Source: Ga0077555 sp041397775
GTDB lineage: Bacteria > Pseudomonadota > Alphaproteobacteria > Rhizobiales > Hyphomicrobiaceae
DNA: 64,000 nt
Direction of reading: 5' to 3'
Assembly (NCBI GenBank): GCA_041397775.1
Contig: JAWKWB010000006.1
Span: 248,001 to 312,000 of the forward strand
Made by a program: the position numbers and the translations under genes. Shown in pieces: positions 1 through 7,729 of this stretch (position 1 is the first letter of the stretch; every line of letters starts with the position of its first letter). Under the pieces are notes generated by a model. It was not told where the DNA came from. It was given only the letters and a program-made list of their open reading frames with translations, and did not search any database.

Positions 1-227
1 TAGGGCATGCGAAGCTTCCAGAGCAGCAACAGGATGAGCCAGCCGCCCACTGCGTAGGAAAGGCCGAAAAAGAGGCTATGGACAGGGGCGCGCCGCATGT
101 CCTGGATACCCGCGCCGAAGACCTCGACGAGATCCACGACCGTGATCGCGCGGATCTCGGGCAATGCCATGGTGCTCTTGGCTGTCGTCGCGGGCCTGGC
201 TGCCGCCGGGTCTGTCGTCTCCGTCAT
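1..227 (-). CDS. DUF2189 integral membrane protein (3'-truncated by window edge)
   Basis: Only the first ~75 codons are inside the window; the rest lies beyond base 1. The protein begins METTDP-like (ATG at 227-225), has a soluble Ala/Thr-rich lead-in, then LPEIRAITVVDLVEVF and RRAPVHSLFFGLSYAVGGW, which match the conserved start of DUF2189 membrane proteins (a predicted multi-pass family of unknown function). The first transmembrane helix starts near residue 58. A strong ribosome binding site (AGGGGAG) precedes the ATG. An FNR/FixK-like box lies about 150 bp upstream, so oxygen-responsive control is possible. Family call comes from motif recognition; function unknown. Confidence 0.75.
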   Translation of the reverse strand, partial: MTETTDPAAARPATTAKSTMALPEIRAITVVDLVEVFGAGIQDMRRAPVHSLFFGLSYAVGGWLILLLLWKLRMP

Positions 228-373
228 TGCGCTCTCCCCTCGGTTCGTTTGCGGGAGGCTGTTTTAGGTCATGGCGCAGACTGCGAGAGCCACCGGTCCA
301 CTCGCGCGGGACCGATGGCGAAATGCGCCCGCCTCCCCTTCGGCAATCAAGGGCTGCAAACGAGAGGGGCGAC

Positions 374-387
374 TTGACCGGGATCAA
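374..387. promoter_or_regulatory. FNR/FixK-like box
   Basis: TTGAC-CGGG-ATCAA fits the FNR/FixK consensus TTGAY-N4-RTCAA exactly. It sits in the 196-bp gap between the hydrolase stop (424) and the DUF2189 start (227), centred about 153 bp upstream of the DUF2189 ATG, so it would serve the DUF2189 gene if it is real. No Fnr/FixK gene is adjacent; a Crp/Fnr gene lies at 43748. Confidence 0.45.
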
Positions 388-423
388 GCCGCGTACGGAT
401 TTTTTTGCGCAGCCGCGTATCGG

Positions 424-1221
424 TCAGGCGATGCGGTGCAGAAACGCGTCGATCATCGCATTGGTCTCGGCGGGGCGCTCAAGCTGCGGGAAGTGCCCGA
501 TGCCCGGAACGATATCGACGACGAGATCCTTCACGTTGTGGCGCAGCGTATCCAGATATGCCGTGGTCTGGCCCACCTGAAGAGGCAGGCGGCGGCCGTC
601 GGAGAGGGTCTGCGTCGTCTGGATGGCGAGCATCGGCACTCGCACGCTGCGGGTGATGCGATCGAAATTCTCCGCGTCGTAGCGGCCGATGTCGGCAAAC
701 AGCGGGCCTGCGATTTCGGGGGGACGAGCGACGGCGCGATCGATGATCGCCTGCGCTTTCGCCTTGTCGTAGTCGGGCCCGAACATCTGGCCGAACGCGG
801 CCTTCGCCGCATTGGTATAGCCGGCGTCCGCGATGGCCTTGGCGCGGCCCTCGTGCGAGCGCGATCCGGTTTCGCCAAGGCGGCTGCCATCGACCAGGAT
901 CAGTGCCTTGACGTGCTCGGGTGCGCGATCGGCCGCTTCCATGACGACGCGGCATCCCATGCTGTGGCCGACCAGGATCGCGGGAGGCAGATCGAGCGCG
1001 GCGAGCAGATCTGCAACGTCCTGCCCGTGTGTCTCGATGCGCGTGTGTGCGGCGGTTCCCGGCGACGTTCCGTGACCGCCCAGATCGACAGCGATGGTGT
1101 CGTGGCGCGGAGACAGATGGGCGACCACTTCGTCCCAGTCGCTGCGCGCACAACCGAAACCATGCACGAAGACGACAGGCGGATTTCCCGCGCCCTTGCG
1201 CGTGTAGTGAATGAGCGGCAT
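424..1221 (-). CDS. alpha/beta hydrolase
   Basis: 265-residue alpha/beta-hydrolase fold enzyme. Visible motifs: oxyanion-hole HGFG (residues 20-23), nucleophile elbow GHSMG with Ser87, and the late catalytic histidine in GIGHFPQLERP near residue 240. No signal peptide, so cytoplasmic. The frame stays open upstream to 1359, but ATG at 1221 is chosen because AGGAG lies 8 bases before it and the protein then starts at the usual MPLIHYTRKG. The substrate cannot be told from sequence; relatives include esterases and C-C hydrolases. It stands alone, divergent from the secreted protein at 1431. Confidence 0.85.
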   Translation of the reverse strand: MPLIHYTRKGAGNPPVVFVHGFGCARSDWDEVVAHLSPRHDTIAVDLGGHGTSPGTAAHTRIETHGQDVADLLAALDLPPAILVGHSMGCRVVMEAADRAPEHVKALILVDGSRLGETGSRSHEGRAKAIADAGYTNAAKAAFGQMFGPDYDKAKAQAIIDRAVARPPEIAGPLFADIGRYDAENFDRITRSVRVPMLAIQTTQTLSDGRRLPLQVGQTTAYLDTLRHNVKDLVVDIVPGIGHFPQLERPAETNAMIDAFLHRIA

Positions 1222-1430
1222 GCGCCAATTCTCCTGCTTGTTCGTTTCTTGCGGCGCGCATGCACCGCGGGCCCCGAGTTTAGAACCAGCCAGCCCCCGC
1301 CTGCCAGCGCTTCGATCACGATCGCGTGTGCCAGACATTACGACACATAAATTGACCATCGTTCACCACAGGTTCAGCCGCCGACTTCTAGGGTGCCGAC
1401 ATGGAAACGCAGAACCCTCAGGAGACGAAC

Positions 1431-2699
1431 ATGCTGCACTCACTTTCGACAGGCTTACGATGTGGCCTCAGCGGCGCGGCACTCACCGCGATGGCATCGG
1501 GGCTGGCGATCGTTCCGGCGCAGGCTGGCGACGGACATCTGAAGACGCTCTCGTTCAAGACGACGAGCGCCTACAATCAGGTGGTGCGCGTCGTATCGAG
1601 CGACCGCAAGACCTGGAACAAGATCGAGCCGGGTACGGCGCGGTTCTTCGGCGAGATCGACATCGTCGCCAAGCCGCTGACGGCGACGCGGATCGTTCGC
1701 ACCGGCGTCGTGCTGGGCGCCTGCGGCAGTTCCTGCAACAGCACGCCGCTGATCTGGCAATCGGGCGTCAATCTCGGCAAGTCCTACCAGCACAGCCAGT
1801 ATTTCACGTTCGACCCGAGCAGGCTTCCCGTCAGCAAGAACGGTCACATCGCCACGCTGCCCTACGGCGACGACATCCTGCGCCGGTGCAACGAGAAACT
1901 CGCCGCGAACGGCCCGACGAAGGCGCACGCGTTCGACTACACCCTGCATGCGACGCTCGTCGTCGACAGCGAGCACGCCATTGCACAGGCCAATTCGCAA
2001 GGCGGCGGTCCAGCCGGCGTTCCCCAATACTGGAGCAACGAGACGGATCATCAGACCGCCAAGGCCTTCCAGGTGCGCGTCGTGTGTCAGCCGGTGCCGG
2101 CCTCGCCGACCAACGACCTCGCCGCCGCCAAGCCCTCGTTCAAGGTGAACGGCATCGCGCTGCGGTTCCTCACCACGGCCGGCTACCCGTCGAAGCCCAA
2201 TCCCGGCACACAGTGCCAGGTCACGAACGCCCGCGTGCGGGTTGCCACCTCGACGGCCGGCCCGGTCAAGTTCCGCCTGTGGACGAAGATCGGCGGCGGC
2301 GCGGCCACCAGCCAGTTCGTCGAGGCGTGGTCGAAGCATGTCGGCAACGGCAAGTTCGAGGCCGTGTTCAACAAGACCCTCAAGGTCGGTCACAGTGCGC
2401 CGGTCCAGGCCATGGCCGAAGACCTGACCAACCCGATCGGACAGTCGACGGGATGGAAACTCGTCAAGCTCGGCTGCACAGGTGCGGGTGGCGGCGGCCT
2501 GGCGGGAAGCACACCGCAGGGTGACCTGCCTAACCAGCCGAAGCCGCCGAAGCGCTTGATCAATGGCGCGAAGGACCTGACGGCCAAGCCGACGCCGACG
2601 CACGCGACACGCCCGGTGACGCCCGTCGTGGTGAAGACGGCGCCGCGGCATCGGGAGGGCAGGCTCCAGGCGCACATCAACCGGCGCGCAGACGACTGA
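1431..2699 (+). CDS. secreted protein of unknown function
   Basis: 422-residue protein with an apparent Sec signal peptide: hydrophobic GLSGAALTAMASGLAIVPAQA, cleavage likely after AQA near residue 32. The mature part is moderately polar with several paired cysteines (for example CGSSC), pointing to a periplasmic or extracellular location, and ends in a Pro/Lys/Thr-rich, low-complexity tail with repeated P and T residues. ATG 1431 is preferred over 1401 because AGGAGA lies just before it. I do not recognise the family. A hairpin at 2711-2737 follows the stop. Confidence 0.7.
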   Translation: MLHSLSTGLRCGLSGAALTAMASGLAIVPAQAGDGHLKTLSFKTTSAYNQVVRVVSSDRKTWNKIEPGTARFFGEIDIVAKPLTATRIVRTGVVLGACGSSCNSTPLIWQSGVNLGKSYQHSQYFTFDPSRLPVSKNGHIATLPYGDDILRRCNEKLAANGPTKAHAFDYTLHATLVVDSEHAIAQANSQGGGPAGVPQYWSNETDHQTAKAFQVRVVCQPVPASPTNDLAAAKPSFKVNGIALRFLTTAGYPSKPNPGTQCQVTNARVRVATSTAGPVKFRLWTKIGGGAATSQFVEAWSKHVGNGKFEAVFNKTLKVGHSAPVQAMAEDLTNPIGQSTGWKLVKLGCTGAGGGGLAGSTPQGDLPNQPKPPKRLINGAKDLTAKPTPTHATRPVTPVVVKTAPRHREGRLQAHINRRADD

Positions 2700-2710
2700 C
2701 ACGGAGCGAG

Positions 2711-2737
2711 GGCCGCCGCACATCGCAAGCGGCGGCC
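2711..2737. terminator. hairpin between convergent genes
   Basis: GGCCGCCGC / GCGGCGGCC form a perfect 9-bp stem with a 9-nt loop between the stops at 2699 (+) and 2760 (-). No clear U-run on either side, so it may be a weak bidirectional terminator. Confidence 0.45.
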
Positions 2738-2759
2738 ACATCGCGCGGTGTCGCGCAAC

Positions 2760-3848
2760 TCAGGCGAAGGCGCGGCCTGGGTTGTTGCGCTTCACGAGCG
2801 GCAGAACGAGGCGGCCGAAGCGTTCGGCCTCTGCGTCGTGCAGCCAGCCCGACAGGCAGAACGAATGACAGCCGACGTCGATGAAGCGCTGCAGAACGGC
2901 GGCGCACTGCTCGGGATTGCCGACGACGGCAACGCCGGCGCCGGGGCGCACCTTGGTGATGCCGCTCCAGAGGTTGGGGCCGAGCATGTCGGTATCGGCG
3001 CGCGACAACTCCATCATGCGCTGGTTGGCGACAGAGGTGGCGAAGTGCGTCTGCATCATGCCGAGATGCTTGTCGGAGACACCCTCGACGAGCTTGCCGG
3101 CGGCAGCCCAGGCGTCTTCCTCGCGCTCGCGGCAGATGATCTGCAGGCGCATGCCGAAACCGATGTCGGCGCGGCGGCCGTGCTCGGCGGCGAGGCCCCT
3201 GATCACCTGCATCTGCTCGGCGATGCGCTCGGGGTAATCGCCCCAGAACAGATGCACGTCGGAGTGCTTCGCCGATAACTCCCAGGCCTGTCGCGAGCCG
3301 CCACCCAGATAGAAGCGAGGCCAGGGCTGTTGCTGGATGCGCGGGCGGATCTGCGCGCCCTTCAGGGTGTAGAAGCGGCCCTCGAAGTCGATGCGTCCCT
3401 TGGCGGTGAACAACGCCTTGAGGATGCGCACCTCCTCCTCCATCAGCGCGTAGCGGTCTTCCTTGGCGAGCTTGATACCTTCGGAGGCGACCTCCTGCTC
3501 GCTCTGGCCGGCGATGAGGTTGATGCAGATGCGCCCGCCCGACAGCCGGTCGAAGGTGGCGATCATCTTGGCCAGATGGACCGGGTTGATGTACCCGGGC
3601 CGCGCGGCGATCAGCATCTTCAGGCGCGAGGATCGCGCGGCCATCATCGCGCCGGCGATCCAGGCCTCCCAGCATACCGTCTGCACGGGCACGAGCATGT
3701 AGGAAAAGCCCGCGTCCTCGGCGGCGCGGGTGACGCGCTCGAACATCTCGAAGGACTGCTCGACCTCGACCGGCCGTGCGTAGGTCGTGGTGTCGCCGTT
3801 GGTCGGCAGGAACCAGCCGAACTCGAGCGCCTTCTCGTCTTGCGCCAT
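2760..3848 (-). CDS. LLM-class flavin-dependent monooxygenase (SsuD-like)
   Basis: 362-residue luciferase-like (bacterial luciferase/F420) TIM-barrel enzyme related to alkanesulfonate monooxygenase SsuD. The N-terminus reads EFGWFLPTNGDTTTYA, followed by RPGYINPVHLAKMIATFDRLSGGRICINLIAG, the SsuD-type segment that contacts flavin and substrate, and later FYLGGGSRQAWELSAKHSDVHLFWGD. These proteins use reduced FMN from a partner reductase to oxidise carbon-sulfur or similar substrates. No ssuE/ssuABC neighbours are present, so the substrate is open. ATG 3848 gives the family-like start and has AGGGGAG upstream; earlier in-frame codons lack support. Confidence 0.85.
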   Translation of the reverse strand: MAQDEKALEFGWFLPTNGDTTTYARPVEVEQSFEMFERVTRAAEDAGFSYMLVPVQTVCWEAWIAGAMMAARSSRLKMLIAARPGYINPVHLAKMIATFDRLSGGRICINLIAGQSEQEVASEGIKLAKEDRYALMEEEVRILKALFTAKGRIDFEGRFYTLKGAQIRPRIQQQPWPRFYLGGGSRQAWELSAKHSDVHLFWGDYPERIAEQMQVIRGLAAEHGRRADIGFGMRLQIICREREEDAWAAAGKLVEGVSDKHLGMMQTHFATSVANQRMMELSRADTDMLGPNLWSGITKVRPGAGVAVVGNPEQCAAVLQRFIDVGCHSFCLSGWLHDAEAERFGRLVLPLVKRNNPGRAFA

Positions 3849-3865
3849 CGTCGTGACGTCTCCCC

Positions 3866-4219
3866 TCAGCTCGTGACGCGGCACCGCCGCCATATTTCCG
3901 GGGGCTGATCGCAGGCGCCACCCTCCTTCGGCTTGCGGTAGAGATGCACCTCCTCCTCGCCACGCAACTGCATGACGATGACGGCACCGGCCTCCGGCTC
4001 GCCCGCCGGCGCGGTGTACTCGAAGCGGTGCCGACCATAGATGCCGTCGAGCGTCGATCCAGCGTAGGTCTGGATGCGCTGGCCCTCGATCTTGAACGAG
4101 CGGCCCTCACGGCACCACTCGCCATCGATCGCGTCGGCGTGGGCCGCCGGGGCAGCCAGGACGAGGGCCGCTGCAGCAAGGCCGGCAATACGAAGCGTCG
4201 AAATGCACGTCGTACGCAT
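3866..4219 (-). CDS. small secreted protein, unknown function
   Basis: 117 residues. Residues 1-26 (MRTTCISTLRIAGLAAAALV onward to AHA) form a Sec signal peptide, likely cleaved before DAIDGEWC. The mature domain is a compact beta-rich segment with three cysteines and the phrase GSTLDGIYGRHRFEYTAP. I do not recognise the family. GGGAGG precedes ATG 4219. It lies 17 bp upstream of the LLM monooxygenase on the same strand, so the two may be co-transcribed. Confidence 0.65.
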   Translation of the reverse strand: MRTTCISTLRIAGLAAAALVLAAPAAHADAIDGEWCREGRSFKIEGQRIQTYAGSTLDGIYGRHRFEYTAPAGEPEAGAVIVMQLRGEEEVHLYRKPKEGGACDQPPEIWRRCRVTS

Positions 4220-4355
4220 ATTCGCCTCCCGAAGGTGAGCGTCGCGGGACTGTGTCGATAACGGCACAGAATGCTAGCCCATTGACCATTTCGCGTCGAT
4301 CCGTCTGGCGCACCGTGTCGAAGCATGTCAGCCTGCGTTCCAGTCTTCAACAACG

Positions 4356-4370
4356 GAAAGGAGGTGATCC
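4356..4370 (+). promoter_or_regulatory. extended Shine-Dalgarno sequence, full complement of 16S 3' end
   Basis: GAAAGGAGGTGATCC is the exact 15-nt reverse complement of the usual bacterial 16S rRNA 3' end (GGATCACCTCCTTTC). The AGGAGG core sits 7 bases before ATG 4372. It supports translation of the short ORF that follows. Confidence 0.7.
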
Positions 4371-4371
4371 G

Positions 4372-4452
4372 ATGTCGAGTGGGATTGCGACGCTGAGCAT
4401 GCAGCCGGCACGGATCGCGGCCACGACGGAGCAACCTCCGCGTCACGCCTGA
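4372..4452 (+). CDS. candidate 26-residue small protein
   Basis: A 26-codon ORF, beginning MSSGIATLSMQPARI and ending PPRHA. It starts 1 base after a 15-nt perfect complement of the 16S rRNA tail and is followed 65 bases later by a strong rho-independent terminator (4518-4553). No membrane segment or known motif. The combination of extreme ribosome binding site, short frame and own terminator suggests an independently transcribed small-protein gene, a leader peptide or a dual-function RNA. No known homologue comes to mind; expression is inference only. Confidence 0.45.
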   Translation: MSSGIATLSMQPARIAATTEQPPRHA

Positions 4453-4517
4453 TCTGTCCGCGCGGGAGGTCCTGAGGGATCTTGTCGACGCGGGGCTGCC
4501 TGGCAGCCGGTCTCACG

Positions 4518-4553
4518 GAGGCCGCCGTTCATCACGGCGGCCTCTTTGTTTTT
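4518..4553 (+). terminator. rho-independent terminator
   Basis: GAGGCCGCCGT-tcatc-ACGGCGGCCTC is a perfect 11-bp stem with a 5-nt loop, followed directly by TTTGTTTTT. It ends the transcript carrying the small ORF at 4372. Confidence 0.85.
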
Positions 4554-4702
4554 CGGGGTAGCCGGTGCCGGTGGGGGCGAGGTCGCGTCAGCCTGTGAAG
4601 CGGCAGAGGCCGAGGCAAGGGCTTTGGCAGGCCATTCGAGACGTCGCGGCCTGAAATTGCGCCCCGGGGTGCTGACGCAGCGCAGCGAAACGGTCTTTGC
4701 GG

Positions 4703-5692
4703 TTACTGGATTTTTTTCAGCCACTTGGCGAAACGCCGGGGTGCGTCGTCCGATAGGCTGAGTGCGAAATGGCCGACAGCCGGGACGATCTCGACTGTGG
4801 CCTTTGGGTTTCCCGAGAATGCGGCGGCATATCCCTCAGAGCGGAAGATGACGTCTTTCTCGGCCCCGAGCACGAGGATCGGCGCTGAAATACGCGCGAT
4901 ATCCGCCTGCCAGTCGGAGCGGGGAATGACCGACGCGAAGAGCCGCCAGCTGTAGTGGGGTGTCTCGAGGCCGTCACGCCGCGATGGAGATACCGCGAAT
5001 TCTATGACCGGCAAATGATCGAGCGCGTGAACACCGAACCGGTGCAGCATTTCGATACCGGCAAAGCGGGTCACACGCGGTTTTGCCCAGCCACCCGAGC
5101 CGGAGCGAGACGACGGGGCCTTCCGGCTCACGTAAGGCGAAAGCAAGAGAACTGCAGCGGGCTTGGGTGTTTCGCGCCCGGAGGCATAGCGAAGAGCCAG
5201 ACCGCCACCGATCGAATGCCCGCCGACAAGCAAGCGCTGCACCGGTTCTTCGGCCGAGATCGCGTGCACGAGATCGGCGATATCCCATTCCTGCTGTTCG
5301 ACATTGTCGACGTCGCCCCTGCGTATCGGGCGCTCGCCGTGGCCGCGCATATCGAGCGTTGCGACACGAATACCGGCCTCGGCAGACAACTCCGTCGCAA
5401 AGCGCGCGAGATAACGGGAGTCACCGGCGGAACCGTGCATGAAGACGAGCAGGTCCTTGCCGCTGCCATAGAGCCTGTACAGCCGACTGGCACCGTCGCG
5501 AGCCGTGAAGAGGCGCGCTGCGGCCGGCTGCTGGAATGCCCCGCTCTCGACAAAGCGCGTCATTTCATCCCGGGCGACGTTCCGGTCCTGCGATAATGGC
5601 GAAGCCGGCCAGGCGATCAGGGCGAGCGCAATGACCACAAAGACGATGGGAAAACCAACCACGATGCCAATCAGCAGTCTCGACATGTGCAT
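4703..5692 (-). CDS. membrane-anchored alpha/beta hydrolase
   Basis: 329 residues. Residues ~5-28 are one transmembrane helix (LLIGIVVGFPIVFVVIALAL), so the hydrolase domain is probably held at the inner membrane. The catalytic domain shows FMHGSAGD (oxyanion region), GGHSIGGG with nucleophile Ser160 and a C-terminal VGHFAL histidine. It resembles serine aminopeptidase/lysophospholipase-like hydrolases. Start ATG 5692 has GGAG 8 bases upstream; ATG 5686 is also possible. It is divergent from a TetR regulator at 5810, with two operator-like sites in the shared promoter, so it is probably that regulator's target. Confidence 0.82.
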   Translation of the reverse strand: MHMSRLLIGIVVGFPIVFVVIALALIAWPASPLSQDRNVARDEMTRFVESGAFQQPAAARLFTARDGASRLYRLYGSGKDLLVFMHGSAGDSRYLARFATELSAEAGIRVATLDMRGHGERPIRRGDVDNVEQQEWDIADLVHAISAEEPVQRLLVGGHSIGGGLALRYASGRETPKPAAVLLLSPYVSRKAPSSRSGSGGWAKPRVTRFAGIEMLHRFGVHALDHLPVIEFAVSPSRRDGLETPHYSWRLFASVIPRSDWQADIARISAPILVLGAEKDVIFRSEGYAAAFSGNPKATVEIVPAVGHFALSLSDDAPRRFAKWLKKIQ

Positions 5693-5741
5693 TGCGGTCT
5701 CCGGCGGATGGTCGGTCACGTTTTCGCTGCCCAATTATATG

Positions 5742-5798
5742 TTGACGATGTAAATATATCCGCGATCGGCAGAGTCAAGCGTATATTTACGATGTCAA
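5742..5798. promoter_or_regulatory. paired TetR-type operator sites in divergent promoter
   Basis: Two inverted copies of a 13-bp site: TTGACGATGTAAA at 5742-5754 and TTTACGATGTCAA at 5786-5798. Each has the TTGAC-N3-GTAAA pseudo-palindrome, and their centres are 44 bp apart (about four helical turns). They occupy the region between the hydrolase start (5692) and the TetR start (~5810), the right one overlapping the earliest possible TetR ATG. Confidence 0.6.
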
Positions 5799-5809
5799 CA
5801 TGGGGTGGA

Positions 5810-6490
5810 ATGGCAAACGACAGGGGCACAGATCCGCGGCGGCATCGCCCACGGAAAATCAGCACGAAGGCCGCGCCGCGCGCGTATCACCACGGCGCGC
5901 TGAAGGAGGCGCTGCTCAGGGCTGCCGAAGACATTCTCGTCGAGGACGGCGTCTCAGGATTGACGTTGCGAGAGACGGCGCGCCGGGCGGGTGTTTCGCA
6001 CGCTGCACCAAAGAACCACTTTGGCGATCTGCGCGGCTTGATGAGCGAGCTTGCGGCCGTCGGGTTCCAGCGCCTGGCAGCGATAATGTCGAATGCCGTG
6101 GCCGACGCAGACGGCGCCGAAGCGGCGATGGATGCAATCGGGCGCGCCTACGTGAATTTTGCGCGTAGCTCGCCAGGGCTCTTCCATTTGATGTATCGCA
6201 GCGAGGCCCTGGATTTCACGCGCGCCGCCTTGATCGAGGCGACGAGCGGCATATCGGGTGTCCTGAAGGATGCCGTCATGCGTCGCAAGCCTGCCCGAAG
6301 CACGGGAAAGGGCGATCCTCGCGATACGGTCGCGTCCATGGCGACGTCTTGGTGCCTCGTCCATGGGTTTGCGACACTCCTCATCGACCAGCGCCTGACG
6401 CCGATGCTCGCGTATATGCCAGGAGACGACAAAGTTGGCGCCTTGCTCGACGCGATCCTGGCCAAGATGAAGCCCTCGCGGAGGACCTGA
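5810..6490 (+). CDS. TetR/AcrR-family regulator with WHG-type C-terminal domain
   Basis: 226 residues. The DNA-binding domain starts at YHHGALKEALLRAAEDILVE and continues through LTLRETARRAGVSHAAPKNHF, a typical TetR helix-turn-helix. The C-terminal part (YVNFARSSPGLFHLMYRSE) fits the WHG ligand-binding family. It most likely represses itself and the divergent membrane hydrolase through the twin sites at 5742-5798. The start is uncertain: ATG 5810 is chosen because ATG 5792 lies inside the right operator; neither has a good ribosome binding site. Confidence 0.82.
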   Translation: MANDRGTDPRRHRPRKISTKAAPRAYHHGALKEALLRAAEDILVEDGVSGLTLRETARRAGVSHAAPKNHFGDLRGLMSELAAVGFQRLAAIMSNAVADADGAEAAMDAIGRAYVNFARSSPGLFHLMYRSEALDFTRAALIEATSGISGVLKDAVMRRKPARSTGKGDPRDTVASMATSWCLVHGFATLLIDQRLTPMLAYMPGDDKVGALLDAILAKMKPSRRT

Positions 6491-6971
6491 CGCGATACGG
6501 CGATGCATCAGTGTGGCAACCGGGGCAGGCCACCGACAGGCGGGATGACCGACACTTTCAGTACGTGGGGCCGACACGAGAACCGTGGGCGCGGGAGCGG
6601 GGATTTCGCCTCAGCCAGCGACGCTCGAGCGGAACTGGGGGAGGGTGAGGCGCGTCGCCCATGGTCCGCTCCGCGTTTCGAACGACTTCCTCGTTTCCCT
6701 CCCCTCCGGTTCCCCGGCCGAGCGGGTGGGCGAGAGCCCGGCCGCTGCCCGAGCCGGGGTCTTTCCCGGCGCCGTCGAGCACCGCGCCGCAGCGACGCCC
6801 AGCCACGGCATTGCCACCACACGCCGCTGCGCCCGTCGTGGCTCTCACCGCGAAAGGCCCCTGTCTGTCCGCGCCCCGCGCGCCTTCCGGGGAAACGGCG
6901 GGGAGGATGGGCGCGGCCTTCTAGGGAACCGAGTTAGGGGAGGATAGGGCGTAATTTCCGGGAAGCCGGGA
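6491..6971. other. gene-free stretch
   Basis: About 0.5 kb between the TetR stop at 6490 and the next recognisable element. Several frames are open on both strands, but all read as Arg/Pro/Ala-rich low-complexity sequence with no family resemblance or credible ribosome binding site. Short purine runs of the type GGGGAGGATRGG recur near 6630, 6900 and 6935. I see no promoter, RNA or gene I can support. Confidence 0.5.
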
Positions 6972-7020
6972 GTGTGGCGGCTTGGACGTCCGCTCGACGT
7001 GCCGGCAGCACGAATGGAGC
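6972..7020. repeat. partial copy of a palindromic repeat
   Basis: GTGTGGCGG followed by TGGACGTCCGCTCGACG and then GAATGGAGC. The part from 6983 matches the reverse complement of the inverted repeat at 12814-12860 at most positions by eye, and both are preceded by GTGTGGCGG. It sits just before the stop of the TetR gene at 7041. The right arm is degenerate here. Confidence 0.45.
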
Positions 7021-7040
7021 AAACGTTCAATCATGCCGCG

Positions 7041-7640
7041 CTAGGATTTCTTGCCATCAATCAACCGGCGCAAAACCATCAAGGTCTTGCTGCACCTTTT
7101 CTCGATCTCTTGCTCTGACGGGGCGTCGCGATCACTGATAACGCGCTTGATCTGTAGGTCTCCGACCAGCAACGTGACGAACCAGTCGGCGGCATCGTCG
7201 GGCTCGCAGGTCGTACCTGCGCAGATGCGCTGCATGAGCTGGTTCAACAGAGGCATGACCTCGTTGCGGCCGCCGGCGGAGATGGCCGCCCCCAGCGCAC
7301 CGCTCGGGTCGGCCGCCGCCGCCCGGTTCAACAAGATCGCCTTCTCACCGAGGATCATGCGCAGGAAGACGGGAGCCAGGCCTTCGAGCGATGCCCATGG
7401 ATCACCCTGGCAGCCCAAAGATTCGCTGAGAATACGTCTTGTTTCGGCGGCATTGTCACGCACCATGGCTTTGAAAAGACCATCCTTGTCACCGTACCAA
7501 CGGTAGAGGGTTTCGTTGGAAGCCTTCGCCGCCTTTGCGATGCGCAGCATCGAGGCGCCACCATAGCCGTGCCGCGCCAGCAGGCCATAAGCCGCGCTGT
7601 AGATCTCGGCTTCCCGCTTTCGTCTCGCGTTGTCGTCCAT
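7041..7640 (-). CDS. TetR/AcrR-family regulator
   Basis: 199 residues. The N-terminal domain REAEIYSAAYGLLARHGYGG...IAKAAKASNETLYRWYGDKDGLF is a clear TetR helix-turn-helix; the C-terminal part resembles AcrR-type ligand domains. GGGGGAG precedes ATG 7640. A perfect 18-bp inverted repeat lies between this start and the divergent DUF1772 gene, so it probably represses itself and the operon at 7730-9768. Confidence 0.85.
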   Translation of the reverse strand: MDDNARRKREAEIYSAAYGLLARHGYGGASMLRIAKAAKASNETLYRWYGDKDGLFKAMVRDNAAETRRILSESLGCQGDPWASLEGLAPVFLRMILGEKAILLNRAAAADPSGALGAAISAGGRNEVMPLLNQLMQRICAGTTCEPDDAADWFVTLLVGDLQIKRVISDRDAPSEQEIEKRCSKTLMVLRRLIDGKKS

Positions 7641-7668
7641 GTCTCCCCCTGAAAGGTCTTTACTTCTA

Positions 7669-7714
7669 CCGTACACATCTATACGCATCAATGAAGGCGT
7701 ATAGATGTGTACGG
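7669..7714. promoter_or_regulatory. perfect 18-bp inverted repeat, likely TetR operator
   Basis: CCGTACACATCTATACGC (7669-7686) and its exact reverse complement (7697-7714) are separated by 10 bases. Each arm itself has CGTA...TACG ends, so two operator dimers could bind. It is centred in the 89-bp gap between the TetR ATG (7640) and the DUF1772 ATG (7730). Confidence 0.75.
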
Positions 7715-7729
7715 TTTCGGAGGAGTATG

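Noticed and set aside
6503..6947. Possible genes in the 6.5-7.0 kb gap
   Set aside because: Frames on both strands are open only because stops are rare in GC-rich DNA; products are low complexity and unlike any family.
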